Of a DNA stretch of 64,000 bases, positions 25,279 through 37,904 are shown piece after piece (positions within the stretch are counted from its first letter, which is position 1; the number at the start of each line of letters is the position of its first letter). The translations under genes were made by a program, and so were the position numbers. Below the pieces are notes generated by a model. That model did no database searches and was not told where the DNA came from. It was given only the letters and a program-made list of their open reading frames with translations. The DNA lies in contig CADCXD010000004.1 in the NCBI GenBank assembly GCA_902806575.1, forward strand, positions 3,658,001 to 3,722,000, given 5' to 3'. The DNA comes from Jackrogersella multiformis (Eukaryota; Ascomycota; Sordariomycetes; Xylariales; Hypoxylaceae).

Positions 25279-28200
25279 TCTTGACTGAAGAGTTCCAGTT
25301 AATTGATGTGCGTTATAACTTCTACCCCCGAGCGTGACTTTATTTACAGCGTCATTTATGTCATAAGCCTAACCTAGTCTATCGAGAGATGGACCTAACG
25401 GGGCGTTAGAGGTGTGCCCCGTGGGAAGGGATACACTTAGACAGGATAGACAAAGGCATGTTTTCCTGTATGTATACCGCAATAAATAGGTAGTAGACAG
25501 GTTTAGAACTCCTCGCACAAAAACTTCATTATTACCTGTATCGTTAGGTCTGCCTCGTGACAATTTACGTGTTTAAAATTCGATTCGCAATAGATTCCTT
25601 GTTTGGAGTCATAATTTCGTATGGATCTATTATTATCTGCTGCTCAAACCCTGGTCATAGTCATTAATGAACAGATGCATTAGATCGTAAATGGGTATCT
25701 CTTATGTTAATTGCTCCATTGTAGCGTGGTAGGATCAGGGTTAGGGTTGGGGTTAAATCAATGGGTTAGGGTTAGGTGCGGACATACTTCAATTATCATT
25801 ACTCAGCATCATCTGCGCCATCGAACTCAGCTTAAAGAATTGAGTATTTACCACATACCTTGGTTGAAATTTAGCTAATGGCGAATAAGAATGTCCAATA
25901 TTTATACAGGTATCATAATGGTTTATGCCGGTGAGGAATAGGGGCACCCATTGGTATACAAGGAACTTTGCTAGTTTTGAAAAAAGGCATTCAACAATAT
26001 AGGTACCTACCTAGGTAGGTAGTTAACCATGCCACGTCATGACAAGAATTGAATAGTGTATTGTCGTTGCTAAGAAACAAGAGGATATTAGGTACTCATA
26101 TTCTCCGTCCCCTTAGCAACATCACGCCAACCCCGATGTGATAATCTCTCAAGGCAACCTTAGACCACATTAGAGACCATTGGCAGCTAATAAGTAATAA
26201 TTATACAATCTTCCATTGCCCCAAGGGGCAGTTAGAAATGGCTCAGTTGAATGACGCTCTGATCACCGCTCGTTAAAGTGGCTGGTTCGAATCTAGCTCA
26301 AACCAAATTTTTTTCCACCTGTTTTTTTGTTCACCCAACTTTCTCACCCGTTTCATTTCTATTTAAAACTAAAATCTCGAAATTTTATGTATCATTGATA
26401 TTGTCCTTAATCAATTAAACCTCGGCTGCATGATAAGCTACGCATTTTCGGTGTGTTCTAACTGAAAGTGTTAGTTACACCTATCTTAGACTATGTCGAA
26501 GCAGGTCGTTGTTTTTGTTTAACTCATAAACGTTATTTTCAGACAGGCACATGTTTCCAACTAACGGTCTGTTATGTACAATCAAGGAGTTCCGCGGTTT
26601 TGGTACTGGGGGGTTCCATAGGCCTCAATAACAAAAAGAAAAATCAGGGGCTACGCGCGAACATGTTGTATCACATGCTTCTTTTTACCATTGAGCCGTC
26701 GAATCAAATAGATTTAATAGATTTTCTGGAAGTCAATTGTAACAAGAGTTATTTCATATACAGGCCGCGGTGAACAAGGGGGGGCTTCGGTGGCATCTAA
26801 GCTGCGCTTCGCATTTGGAGTAATAAGCCCGGGGAAAGTAGCAAAACCCTCGAATGATACCGATTCTTGCACAAATATTTCCGAGCTTCATAATTCCGCA
26901 CCTGGAAGCATATACTTTAAGTGTTTTGGCCAACGTGCCGTTCGACTTAACTATCCCTACCTACCTCCATTGCGCACGAAGATAGGCCTGATAGGTTAGG
27001 TGTTGTCGTCATTCTTAAATTCTTAACACTGCGAGCAAATGCAATTAGGGGTAGCAACCTCGTATAAGATTCTCAATAATTCTTTCTCCTACACTTGTTA
27101 ACAACATAAATTAAGTTATCACAAGCCTCCAGGCAGCTATACAACGCTACGATCCTTTGAAGTTGTGGCGTCAGCATACTGTTAATCACATTCCATACCT
27201 ACCTAGGTAGGTATTCATGATGCTTTCAAATATTCTCAGGGCGATCACTTAGCTATATACGAGATTATGTCAGCGTTATATGTAGCATCGCTGCCTCGTT
27301 GTCTGGTTGTCTAGGTTATGAAAGAAGATCGCACTTTAAGTCCATGATAAATTAGCCAATGATCACCTGGTGTTTATACTTGGCGAAATGTTTCCCTTAA
27401 AGGACCGACTATACTCGTGGTAGGGATCTAACACGGGTTCCATGAATGTCTTGTCGTCTACCTATACGTACCTAGGTAATCTAGACATGTAAGAGGAGGG
27501 CCATCTTTGTACACGAGATTATAGTCGCTCTCATTTAAGGTACTTATGACTTACACGTGTTTCGTCCAAATGAAGTTTACCTGTGTCTGTATTAATGAAT
27601 TCAGTTGTCTCACTCTTAGCTATCTAACAGCTCGAAGTTAAGACAGCATTGGTTACCATGATTTGGAAAGTGAGCACATGAAAACAATCTACTTGTGTCA
27701 TCGTATGACGTTGCCGTTGCGAGATGTCATCTGACAGGTGATACGAAATGCAGTGCCGTATAACGTCAGATCCGGCGATTCCATATGTTGTCAAGACGTT
27801 CAAATAAGCATAAGGCCGACAGATCTGAGGCGAGCTAGCTCTACACGCCGACTAGCAAGCATCATGGCAGTTTAACCTAAGTTGTTCGAGGGGTTCATGA
27901 GGCGAATACGATCTTTTCTTCTTTTAGGTATTTCCGTCCCATAAGTTTGATAAGAAAGCATCAAATAGGTACAAACATCGAAATCCTACCTCATATAGAT
28001 CTCCGTTGCATACACGAGGTGTGATCTGAGTGGTCAGCTCGCTTCAGCTTTCAGCAAGATGAGCCAATCAGAAGATCGCAAAAGTCTCGGATCTGCAGCG
28101 AAACGCAATGTCTATGATGTTACGTCCCCTATCCCTACCACTCTCCGCATATTATTTATGGCCCGGCAACGATGACCTACCGGCACTGGCGCGGGTTAGG

Positions 28201-28493
28201 CCGCTTAATTACCAAATCGGGTAACCGCAGTGGCTCACAAGCTCAAAGGCGTAATGATAGGCACGTTGGAGGCGAATGCCCCAAACCTTTATAAATCTCT
28301 TTTATCTCGCCTTGTCCCGTTTGCGGTCTGTGTTATATAGATCTGTCTAGGTAGCCACCAATAGCACTAATAGCCCCTCTACCCGTGTCTTACATTCAGC
28401 TTGTCGGCTCTATCTCCACTGCCTGCGCATCATTGCATCTCCCATCAGACGTCGGATCTTTCCATCAGGCACATAATTACAACCACGTCCAAA
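25279..28493. other. Long intergenic region with telomere-like repeats
   Basis: No gene was recognised in 3.2 kb. It contains a short telomere-like array near 25737-25776, palindrome copies near 26003, 27196 and 27464, and a sequence near 26283-26299 that can fold as a tRNA T-arm but has no matching acceptor arm. Confidence 0.5.
25737..25776 (+). repeat. Interstitial telomere-like repeat
   Basis: The plus strand reads AGGGTTAGGG, then a TTGGGG variant, then after about 10 nt GGGTTAGGGTTAGG. These are degenerate copies of the fungal telomere unit TTAGGG, well inside the window. Confidence 0.75.
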
Positions 28494-29191
28494 ATGCTAT
28501 TCCGATTCACTGCCCTGGCCGCCTTGGCCGCAACGGCGACAGCCTCTAACGCCACGGGTCCTTTCGCCTTGCATATCACCAGCAAGGATGGTTCTTCTGT
28601 CGATGGTACTTATCACGTCTCCGTTTCGGCTTAATGAAAAGCATAAAAGAGAAAGAAAAATCCGCTTGCTAACCTCACACAACAGGCTACGCCGCAGCAT
28701 GCCACGCGGGCGCCGCCATCGAAGGGCTCTGCTACGCGGCGGGCGCGGCGGGCAGCGTTTCCGAGTTCTACTTCAACTACACGGGGTACGACACGGAGAC
28801 GGGGACGCCGCGGCAGCCGGGGTGGCTGACGTACCTGCTGGGAGCGGGGGGCCCGAACGGGACGATCATCGTGCCGTCGTCGATGCGGTTCATCCCCAAC
28901 TACGGCAGCAACGTGCTGACGGCGCTGGTGTTCCCCGGCGTCGAGGACGGCACCTCCGTCTACTTCCACCCGGAAAACGGCACGCTGTACATGCCCGGCG
29001 GCTACGACGACACCTCCTTCAACGCCACGTACCCGAACCCCATCCCCGCCCAAGGCAATCTGACCAACTGGGCCCTGTGCTACCAGTTCACCGGCGGGTA
29101 CTACTACCAGTCCATCGCCTGGGTTACCACGCAACCCGCGCATAACCCGTCATGCGTGCCCGTCGACTTGACCTTGACGACGGTTTCTTAG
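28494..29191 (+). CDS. Secreted DUF7907-like protein
   Basis: A predicted 205-aa secreted protein. Exons are 28494-28605 and 28686-29191; the intron starts GTACTT and ends CAACAG, and the join creates DGYAAACHAGAAIEGLCY, which fits the family better than the unspliced frame. The signal peptide covers about residues 1-17. Other matching features are NYTGYD, the repeated NAT/NGT glycosylation sites, GGYYYQSIAWVT and a final Cys in NPSCVPVDL. The family name is from memory of similar fungal proteins and is less certain than the exon model. Exon 2 is strikingly GC-rich relative to exon 1 and to the flanks. The function is unknown; a cell-surface or effector role is possible. Confidence 0.78.
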
Positions 29192-29708
29192 GGGACGTAA
29201 TCCTGTAACCACCTAACTATCCGCCCGATGAAGCTTGGGAGGAAGTAATGGCGAGGCGAAGTTGATATAATATGTCTATGATCCGCGTCTCAGAGCTATG
29301 CTTCGAGCTTTCATGTAAACAAGTACACGCAAGTGGCCAAGATGGGCTCACTTTATAAATTAATATACTAATCAATAAGTTATCGAAATATCCATTGATT
29401 GGCCCCTCGCTGCGCTAATACTGAAATTCCCAGACGGATTAATCTGGTTATATAAAGATCGCCCTAAATCTCCTATTCGCACTATACACCTACCTGTAGG
29501 TACCGACATGCTTGAAAAGTCACTTTTAAATCGTTTCGAAAAAGGGGAGGGAGATGGTAACATTATGAGCATACCTCAAGAGCCAAGTTATGTGAGTAGA
29601 AGAATAGTATGTTCCTCATTATACGCAATGGTTCTTTTCTTCTGCTTAGCTCCCCCGTAAATATCCATTTACATTCACACTATGAGACAACGCCATTACA
29701 CCTGTCCA
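29192..29708. other. Intergenic region between convergent genes
   Basis: 3' regions of the DUF7907-like gene and of the HET-domain gene. No coding sequence was seen. Confidence 0.55.
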
Positions 29709-32150
29709 TCAACAAAGAACCACCGTCTCCCATCTCGGGCCGCAATCCTTCCACTTACACATCGTCACGTGCCCTACCGCAACCCTTCTAGCGACAAACG
29801 ACTTGCAAGGCAATCTCTCGACAAGCAAGACGTTAAGAAGCCACTTTTCATCCACGTTTTCCGTTTGCTGAGAAGATTCATACACGCCGTAGTTCTCCAG
29901 CTTCCCGGAAAGTACAATGACGTCGAAGAGCTTCATGTTGTGTTTGGTGCTGCGGTGCGCTTCGACCCAGTTGAACTCCATCACGTTGAGGGTGCCTACG
30001 GCCTCACCTGATCTGTTGCGGAGAGAGGCGTGGGACATTGTATACTTCTTGGGTATGTCGTCGACGTATTCCAAGTGGTCTATCCCCAATGAAGCGACGG
30101 TGGTGTTGAAAACGAGGGAGCCAGGGAACTCAGCCGCGATCTTGCAGGCTTCTGGATCTAACGTCTGGCGCTCAAAGGTCTGCCATGGATTGTGTGGGCA
30201 ATCCCTCCAGAGCTCGTTGATCCTCAACGCCCCTGGCGTATCTCCCCCTTCGAACAGAGGCAGAGCTTCTCGCTTCGATAGGTCTTCAATTGAAATCTCA
30301 TCATCAAACCACTCCTCCTTGATATCGAGTCTCCGCAACCCTTGCTCCGGGTCTTGATAATGGAAATAGACAAGACTACCGGTTTTGACGAAGGGCTCGT
30401 CGTCGGCGTTATGTGAATCGTAGTGAATACGACTGGGCGAGGAGGCCCAGCTCCAGCTGGGTATGTATATATCGCCTCGAGAGCATGTCACACCCGGCGT
30501 AACCCACGGGAGACACTGGACAAGATATTTTTCGGGTAGACCATAAACCATGCGCGAGCCGAATGCTTTGCTAAGCGCGTTACCGACCCCGGCAAATGCG
30601 TTCAATATGTCTGTTCCAAATGAAAGCTGGCGGGAAGTGTAGTCATTCACCCATATGAAATAGTTTATTATCGACACTGTTTCCTGAAAAGTGTAGGATT
30701 TATTCGTGAAATATTCACTCATGGTGTAGAAGCCTGGGGTCTCGTTAATTTTTGGGTCATCGGGCGCCTGTGAGTCACAAGTGGTCGACGCGGTCCATGT
30801 AAGCAACTCAGTAGCCTGGCCCTGGCAGCACTCGTAGATGACTTGGTTCTCGGTGATGAAAAGACGTCGTTTAGACAGTACTCTCTCCTGGAAGGTCCAG
30901 CCCCTTTTATTCCAAAGCGCTGTATCGACAACGTTGTCAATATTACCCACCAGTGAAATCCCTTGAGTTGGGCTATCCGTATCGTGGCGTCGAGCCCAGA
31001 CCGAGGATCTCGGTTGTCGTGATCGGTTGGTGAATCCCGGCAAACCCACACTGTTATGTGTATTTAAAGCTGCGACAATTGTGAAAGTTGCTAGGCGGTA
31101 AATCTCGTCCATTGCGTTAATCTGGCCTGGCTTGGTGAGTGGGTCGTCTTGGACGATGCAAAGACGGTCAACCCACAGATACCGTTCTCCCAAGTCCCGA
31201 CACAGATTAATGGCGTCAGCGATTATGTCTGGTATCGGGAGCGTTCTGAGGCAGCCTGGAGATTCAAGGGCATCAGCATTAGATATCTCTAACTGGATAT
31301 CGTCATTTTGTCCGCTTGGCCACATATAACTCAAAGCCACATATCGAACGAAGTCGTTCTGCTGCGTGATCTTCATATCATGGGTATCGACGACTCGAAA
31401 GCCTTCGGGAAGGATAGCTAATAAGGTACGTTAGCTGACAGTTTTGTCTTAGTCAAGCCACTCTCCTATTGACGCACCGCTTCCGCTCTCTTTGGCGATA
31501 CAGTGTTTTCCATGAGCCTCATCACAATGTTTCAACCAGCCTTTTAGCACGTCGATATTGAAAAAGGGAGCTTCCCATTCCTCAATACAGCATAAAACCG
31601 GCGTTTCCTCATTTGAATACTTCATCATGAATTGTGGAGTGATAGTAAACTGCGTCGGTGAAGCAGAAACTTCCCTTGTGGGCATTTCAAATTGCTTGGA
31701 GGGATCCGGTGAAAATGGCTCGTCTACGTCTTCTTCTTCGCTCCCGTACGGTAGCTTGATCACTTTGAGTTCCAGAAACATCCTAATGGTGATGTAATCG
31801 GGATCCGAGAGATCAGGGCTGCGGGTTGATGATCCTTCATCTAGATAAAAGGGGCCGGAGACAGCGACGACTATCCGTCGAGGAGGCCACGACTGTAAAA
31901 GTGGGAGTACCTGACTACGCATATTATATGCATTAAGAATCGAAGTGCATATGGCACAATGGGGATCTCGTAATAACTGTTCGACACTAATGTGCCGTCT
32001 GGTTGTTGTGTAAGTCCGTTTCATAATCCCTTTGTATGCCATGCTGTGGATATCGATTCGGCCCCAGCCTTGGCATCGCTGACAGAGCGACAAGCCAGTG
32101 AAATTCGAGGACGTGCCATTTTGCTGAGGTGACGTATGAGACTCGTCCAT
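29709..32150 (-). CDS. HET-domain protein
   Basis: A predicted 793-aa heterokaryon-incompatibility-type protein. Exon 1 is 32150-31478 and exon 2 is 31417-29709; the 60-nt intron starts GTGCGT and ends TATTAG. The N-terminal 220 residues carry a Cys-rich start (CQRCQGWG). The HET domain begins at about residue 247 with YVALSYMW, continues with the typical RYLWVDRLCIVQDD, and closes near the KRGWTFQERVLSKRRLF motif. HET proteins trigger cell death on non-self fusion in several fungi; whether this one does is unknown. The start used is the first ATG, since the open frame upstream begins with TTG only. There is no NACHT or WD domain. It lies head to head with the next gene. Confidence 0.9.
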
Positions 32151-32864
32151 TGCTAAGTATGATAGCTCCAAAATATAAAGGTCAGTTATAGGTATATTGC
32201 TTACCTATATAAATGTCTGACTCATCAATTTCGACACTGGAAGATTCTCGTCGAAACGCTGTTTGGGATATAATTTACACATGGCAACCATCAATATTAA
32301 GTATTCTCGAGTTGCTAGCAGAGCCTTGCCTAAGACTATTAGGCACTTTAGGTACTTAGGTGGTATAAATAATTAAGTTGTAGGCTGAGTCTCGCTGATG
32401 TCCTAAAGAAGTTGTAATTGAAACCCAACATTGCGACCTTAAAACTTCTAAGTGAGGGGGCAGGGATTAGTCTTCGAAGCCACAATGAGGCTCATAAAGC
32501 TATCTAGCCAATCAAACACTATGTACGAGCATCGAGATAAGCGCTTGAAAGATAACCAATGAAAACGAGGAAAGGAACAGGGGTCTATAAAATAGCATGG
32601 GCCTAGTTAGGTTTCGTAATTGGCTATGACGTCAGTTGGGATATAGCAAACTCTGATTGGAACCCCATACAGCGCGAGACGCGACGCGCCTTGACCGATA
32701 CCTTAAATTTCGTCTCTTTATAATCATATTATATTCTAATTCTATTGTTGTACGTAAAGTTGCATAGAACTTGATATTGTACACACCTTGATCAAAAAAA
32801 ATTCAGATTGAACTTCTAAGTCGGTATTATCTGTATTGACTTTTGTTCTCACAACACAATTAGA
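32151..32864. promoter_or_regulatory. Divergent promoter region, HET gene and acidic-protein gene
   Basis: A 714-bp gap between two divergently oriented starts. A TATA-like TCTATAAAA occurs near 32582 on the plus strand. No coding sequence was seen. Confidence 0.45.
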
Positions 32865-34237
32865 ATGCCTCCTAAACGTGCTGCATCCGGTTCCGCCGCC
32901 TCCGCGAGCAAGAGAGCGAAGAAGACTCCTGCCGACGAGCCACCGAGAAGCAAGCGATGGTCCGCTGTATCTGGCTCAGCCAATGCCGATGCTGACTATA
33001 AAATGATCTGGACGAACCCCGAAAAGTGGTACTCGTTCATGACTATCTGCCCACCAGTACCAGACGACGATGACGAAGATAGCGAAAACAGTGACGAAGA
33101 AGAAGACGAGGATGACGACCCCGAGGCTGAGGACGGGGCCGGTGATGAAACTAAATGTGGCAGGAAGCACTGTGTATGCATGAAGCCTGTTTTGGAAAAC
33201 CCGGACCATCCGTGGATCGTCAGCCAGGCCGGCTATCGAAAATATTACACCCAAAATATTCATGTCCAGCTACGCGACCCCGACAACTTCGGCATGTACA
33301 CGTATAATGACCATGCCGGCTACGGCTGCCTAGAACTTGTTGAAAACTTGTTTCTGGACTACGTCGAATCGGCAGAGCGCGGCTGGAAAGAACAATGGGC
33401 TGTTTGCGAGGGTCTTGCGCTTTGGCTGCTTGGTCCAAGAAGCGATGTTATGATGATGTGAGGACTTCTCTTACCTGAATTCCGACGTTCCTTGTTTACC
33501 TACCTAGGTATCTTGATTATTAACACTTTTCATGTGCCTAGGGTTGATGATAGTAAGCGCGTGGAGGCTGCTATTCGCCTCGCAGGTCGTATGTTTCTCG
33601 ACATGCTTGCCCAGCTGGATGGCCAGAATCTCGTGGGCGATGCTACCGAGGCAAAGAGCCTTGGCACCATTATGGCAATATACCTCAAACTAGTTCCCCA
33701 AATGCGCCAGATTGGCATCCTTAGCGGCAAGAGAGGTAGCAAGAAGAAATTCCATGCCGACCACTTTGATGATGCCATCCTCTCCTACGCCAACCAGCGT
33801 GGCGTCACATTGCAGGGCCCCGAAGAGATCGATGAACTAACTGCGAAGCTTGATGGCGAGGTGACTCTACCCAAGAAAGGAGCAAACGATCCATGGGGCT
33901 GGAAGGCCGAACTGAAGAAATACGAAAATCAGTATGGTAGCAAGAGTATCGGCGGCGACAGTTTGGATATCACCACGGTATGTAAAAGTTATCTGGACCC
34001 CTTTTTGCTGATATTAGGAGTCAGGTCTTCCTGATCTATTTGGTTGGGAAGTTACCATTTCTAAAACAAGCCTAAGACCCCTAACCTATCTGCTTAAAGA
34101 TGGAATTGCTGACTTTTTATCGTTAAATACAGTGGACTAGCGCCAGACGCAAGGCGGCAAGTTTTGATAAAAAGGACCCTCTTGGCAAGCGGGAGATGGA
34201 CGCGATCAAGCAAGGGCTGGTGATGCAACTTGGGTGA
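32865..34237 (+). CDS. Acidic, probably nuclear protein of unknown function
   Basis: A predicted 377-aa protein. Exons are 32865-33457, 33542-33977 and 34133-34237, with introns of 84 and 155 nt. The N-terminus is basic (PPKRAASGSAASASKRAKK), which reads as a nuclear localisation signal. A long Asp/Glu run sits at about residues 65-95, followed by CGRKHCVCMKP, a compact Cys/His cluster that might bind metal. The rest is mixed helical sequence without a domain I recognise, with a basic C-terminus. Intron 1 contains one TACCTAGGTA palindrome copy at 33500-33511. Similar uncharacterised proteins are known in fungi. A chromatin or histone-handling role is only a guess from charge layout. Confidence 0.85.
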
Positions 34238-36042
34238 TTTCATCCTTCGTGGTAAAGATTGCCGAATTTATGGAAAGCTAGATGCATTTAGAGGTTACTG
34301 CTACTATAAATTTGATAGAATATGGATGTACAGTATATGCGCTTAGGTCGTATCGAAGGATGCCAATGGACATGTTATTACTCGGTTGGAGGATTTGTCA
34401 TTAATTAAACAAATAGAGAGAGCTTATGTAAGATCTAGTGCATCAGTCAATATGCATTACAAATGCGACAATGAGCCAATCCAGAGACAGGGACGCAGTA
34501 AAACCCCTGTGCTACCGGGAGTTCCTATTGTCCATAATGGGCATTAAGGTGTGTAACATTTTACCATCGAAGTTGATCATATCATCTCAAGTAGGTACGT
34601 CAGGCTTAGCCCTCTTAAGGCGGCTTGTCGCACAAAGGTAACACTCTTCACGTAGCACAATCTTGGAGTGCAGAATGTTACCAATAAGATGGCATTCCGA
34701 CTTGAAAATCATGTCATTGATTGGCTGATCGGCAGTTGCCGAAGAACAGGTGCCCGCCCACTGTACTAACACCCCTAGTCTCGGTACTAGCATGCGCTAA
34801 AAGAGCTAAAACAAACTACAGCAGCCGTGGGTCCTTATAACCTACCTACCTAGGTACCTAAAGCTGCCTACTAGGTAGGTACTGCTCGGTAAGTTGATTA
34901 GGTTAACTACTAATATCCTATAGGGATTTGTTAAGATTACAAGCCCCCAATTTCGCTTTCATCTCTACAAATAAATCAAGTCAGCTTGCTTCAGCATCTG
35001 TTCTAATCAGCCCATCTTTCAAAAGATTATGGGAACCACCTAGGAGATACCTAACATATGCAATGCTTGTGTAACCCCCAAGTCTATCTCCTATTCCCCC
35101 TATCCATGAGACGCCACACGAGCTATTCGTATCCAACCATGATGTCGCCGAGGCATCGGTATTCCTGGCTGGAGGATTCTTACCATAAAACTGCCATCCA
35201 TGGATTGTAAGAACGAGGTGGTATGTTGTACCTTATGTTACTACCTTAGTCCTTGGCCGCATGTGGGATGGCCTATCCTAGTATGGCGACCTACCTGCCA
35301 ACTAACCGGGCGTATTTAAGCCGCCTTTCATGTCAAGTAGGTACATATGCATTCCAGCCTTAATCATGAATTTTTGATGCTTCCTTACGTATCGTAACTT
35401 CCTACGTACCTATAGAATTAATACCTCGCAGAGACCGCCGAGCGGGGAAATTCAAATATATTCGTAACCAGTACCTAACCTTAACCATCAGAGCCTCTCG
35501 AGTACATCTCGTCTTACCTCAGCATAAGCAGTAGCCCACTGCACTGAATGTAAATCCTGTCCTTTTCTTAATATTTATTGGCTGTTTGGTAGGTTCAGGG
35601 TATTGGATCCAGTCTATTACATTAAGTAAGCTCCTCGAAAGGCTCTGTCTACCTATAAGCGCCCAGTTAAAGGGTCGGATTATATTTAGAGGATTGCAGT
35701 CATATGAGGCTATGCTTTTAAAGGTTGTATTTGGAGGATTCAAAGGTTACCTTTACTACCACTGCCGGGCCCTATGATCGCCATCCATGTCTTGTGTAGT
35801 ATTTCTTCTTGCTCCAATATGCAGTCTTGTTGCCTGTTTCGTCGACACCGACTAGCCAAAGCAGGTATGATGCAGTGAAGATCAGCCTTACACTAGACTT
35901 GTATTTTCGCCTCAGCAGATACGAGTCAAAACGGCCCCTTGGAAAGCCTTCTAACTACCTAGGACTTATGGACATACCTGGTATTTAGGCCGTAGGTATC
36001 CCCCCCCTCGCAGCCGAAAAACAAAGCCGCATCATCAAATAC
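34238..36042. other. Intergenic region
   Basis: No gene was recognised in 1.8 kb. It holds palindrome copies (near 34845) and several short TAGGTAC variants. Confidence 0.5.
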
Positions 36043-37528
36043 ATGGCAGGAACGGGCTCCGAGTTGCTGAACAACAACACACACACGCCTAGCGCGGGCC
36101 ACTGGGTCAACGGGGTGATATGGACTCTCATCGGTCTCGCGACGGCCTTTCTTGGAATCCGGGTATTCTGCAAGTTCAAGAGGAAGAAGGGGCTCTGGTG
36201 GGATGATTGGGTCTTGATAGCATCATGGGTCAGTACTAGGCTGGCACCGTCGGCACTGGAGAGGTCTTCGAGCTCACCCAATGATGCATCTCTAGCTTTT
36301 ACTCATTACTTCTGGTATCATCTCGAGCATCGGTATCGCGGCCGTGTTCATCGAGCATAATCAGGACACCCAGATGGGAATCCACGACGTCGGCTTGCTG
36401 ACCACTATTGTGAGTAAGCTTCGAAGATCAAGTAATGATAGCTGCTTACACAAGCTGTCGTAGACGGGGACTCTGTTCTTCATCTCGGCGATATGGAGCA
36501 AGACCTCCTTCGCGATCATGCTTTTCAAGATCGCGGGACCTCGGATGAAAGTCGTGCTTCGCATTATCGTGGTCTCTATGAACGGAATCACATGTGTCAG
36601 CGTCATTCTGCGATGGCTGCAGTGCCGGCCGACAAGGTTGATCTGGGACTCCCAGGCCGACGGGACGTGTTGGAACAGGGACGCGATCCTCGGGGTCACT
36701 ATCTTCGCCGCCGGTACAGATCACATTTACTATACTCTCGAGTCTGTGAATAACCCCCTAATCAGCGTCGCAGCCTATTCCGCACTCATGGATTTCGTCC
36801 TAGCGGCCCTCCCATGGCCCATCATCATCAACCTGCAGATGCAGACGAGCGAGAAAATCGGCCTCTCCATCGCCATGAGCATGGGCATATGGTAAGTCCG
36901 CCAGCCTTAGTCAAGGCAACCAACTCCACAACATCCAGCAATAATCTCACACCCCATCGCGCCACAGCGCCGGTATAACCGCGATTATCAAGTGCACCAA
37001 GCTGCAAGTCCTCAGGAGCGACGAATTTGCCGGTAGGGAATCCCATCTATGCATACCTAACCTAAGTCTTCACAGCCTGTGTGGGATGAGTTCAGATACG
37101 GAGAGCTAAGATTACCTATACATACCTTATATCTAACCTAAGCAGACGACGTCTTCGAGCTATCGATATGGTCGGTCGCGGAGATCGCCACGACGATCAT
37201 GGCAGCGTCGATCCCGGTGCTGCGCGCGCTGGTGCGCGAAGCCACGGGGACCGACGGCCGTCGCGGCTGCCCCGTGGCGTACCTCCGAGACCGGTCCCGC
37301 GAGGTGGCCGGCAAGGTGCGAAGCAAGCATGCCGCGCTAGTCGCATCCCGACGACGCAAGGCCGGTAGCGACGCTGCGAGCGACGACGAGGCCCGGCTTA
37401 ATAAGAATACCGACGGCCGCATCTTGGGTATGGAGGAGGTCCAGGTCCGGTTTGCCGATAGGAGGCTTGACGACAGTATCGATCTCGAGTTAGAACGCGT
37501 CCCTCGATCGTATTCGCCGTGGCCGTAA
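36043..37528 (+). CDS. Seven-TM fungal rhodopsin-like membrane protein
   Basis: A six-exon gene for a 371-aa integral membrane protein of the fungal rhodopsin-domain/SAT4-like family. Exons are 36043-36228, 36296-36409, 36464-36713, 36774-36891, 36968-37032 and 37146-37528. Family marks are an N-terminal tail, GIRVFCKFKRKKGLWWDDWVL after the first membrane helix, the ISAIWSKTSFAIMLFKI helix, RPTRLIWDS before CWNRD, and AYSALMDFVLAALPW. The C-terminal tail of about 110 residues is charged and cytosolic in type. Intron 3 (36714-36773) is exactly 60 nt and has no in-frame stop; splicing it restores the family pattern FAAAYSALMDF. No retinal-binding Lys can be claimed. Members have been linked to host interaction in plant pathogens, but that cannot be inferred here. 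Confidence 0.83.
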
Positions 37529-37904
37529 CGAGATATCGTGGTTTCGTAGTAGCTAGATGATATAAGGTCTTGAAGTGAAAAAGGGGTATAGGATCCTGTC
37601 ATAAGACAGCATTGCTAGCGTACAACCCCTGTAATGAATTATATGCGGGTCAAACCAGCACGATTTAACACATTTTCATCATAACAAAAGAAGTATAACA
37701 AAAAATTCACTCGTAGTTTTGAAGCCATCTGTATAAGTACTTCCATCGGTTGCACAAACCATAGGTCGAATTCTTATTTGTCATTCATTCCTAAATAGAA
37801 AAATCGTACGAAGCCGCCATGGCTCTCGCTAATAGGATACCGCTCCGAACGCTGCACGAAAGCATCCTAATTTACATCATGGTCTTTCTTAATTGCCACA
37901 CTAC
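37529..37904. other. Intergenic region between convergent genes
   Basis: Only 3' regions of the two convergent genes; nothing else was seen. Confidence 0.6.

Noticed and set aside
26283..26299. tRNA-like T-arm (GGTTCGAATC with pairing flanks)
   Set aside because: A T-arm stem forms, but the seven bases after it have no matching 5' acceptor strand, and the D-arm and anticodon arm are poor. At best a decayed tRNA fragment.
28588..29145. Long plus-strand frame and opposite-strand frame in the DUF7907-like gene
   Set aside because: Arg/Gly-rich shadows of the GC-rich exon; only the frame with the signal peptide and spliced DGYAAAC join looks like a protein.
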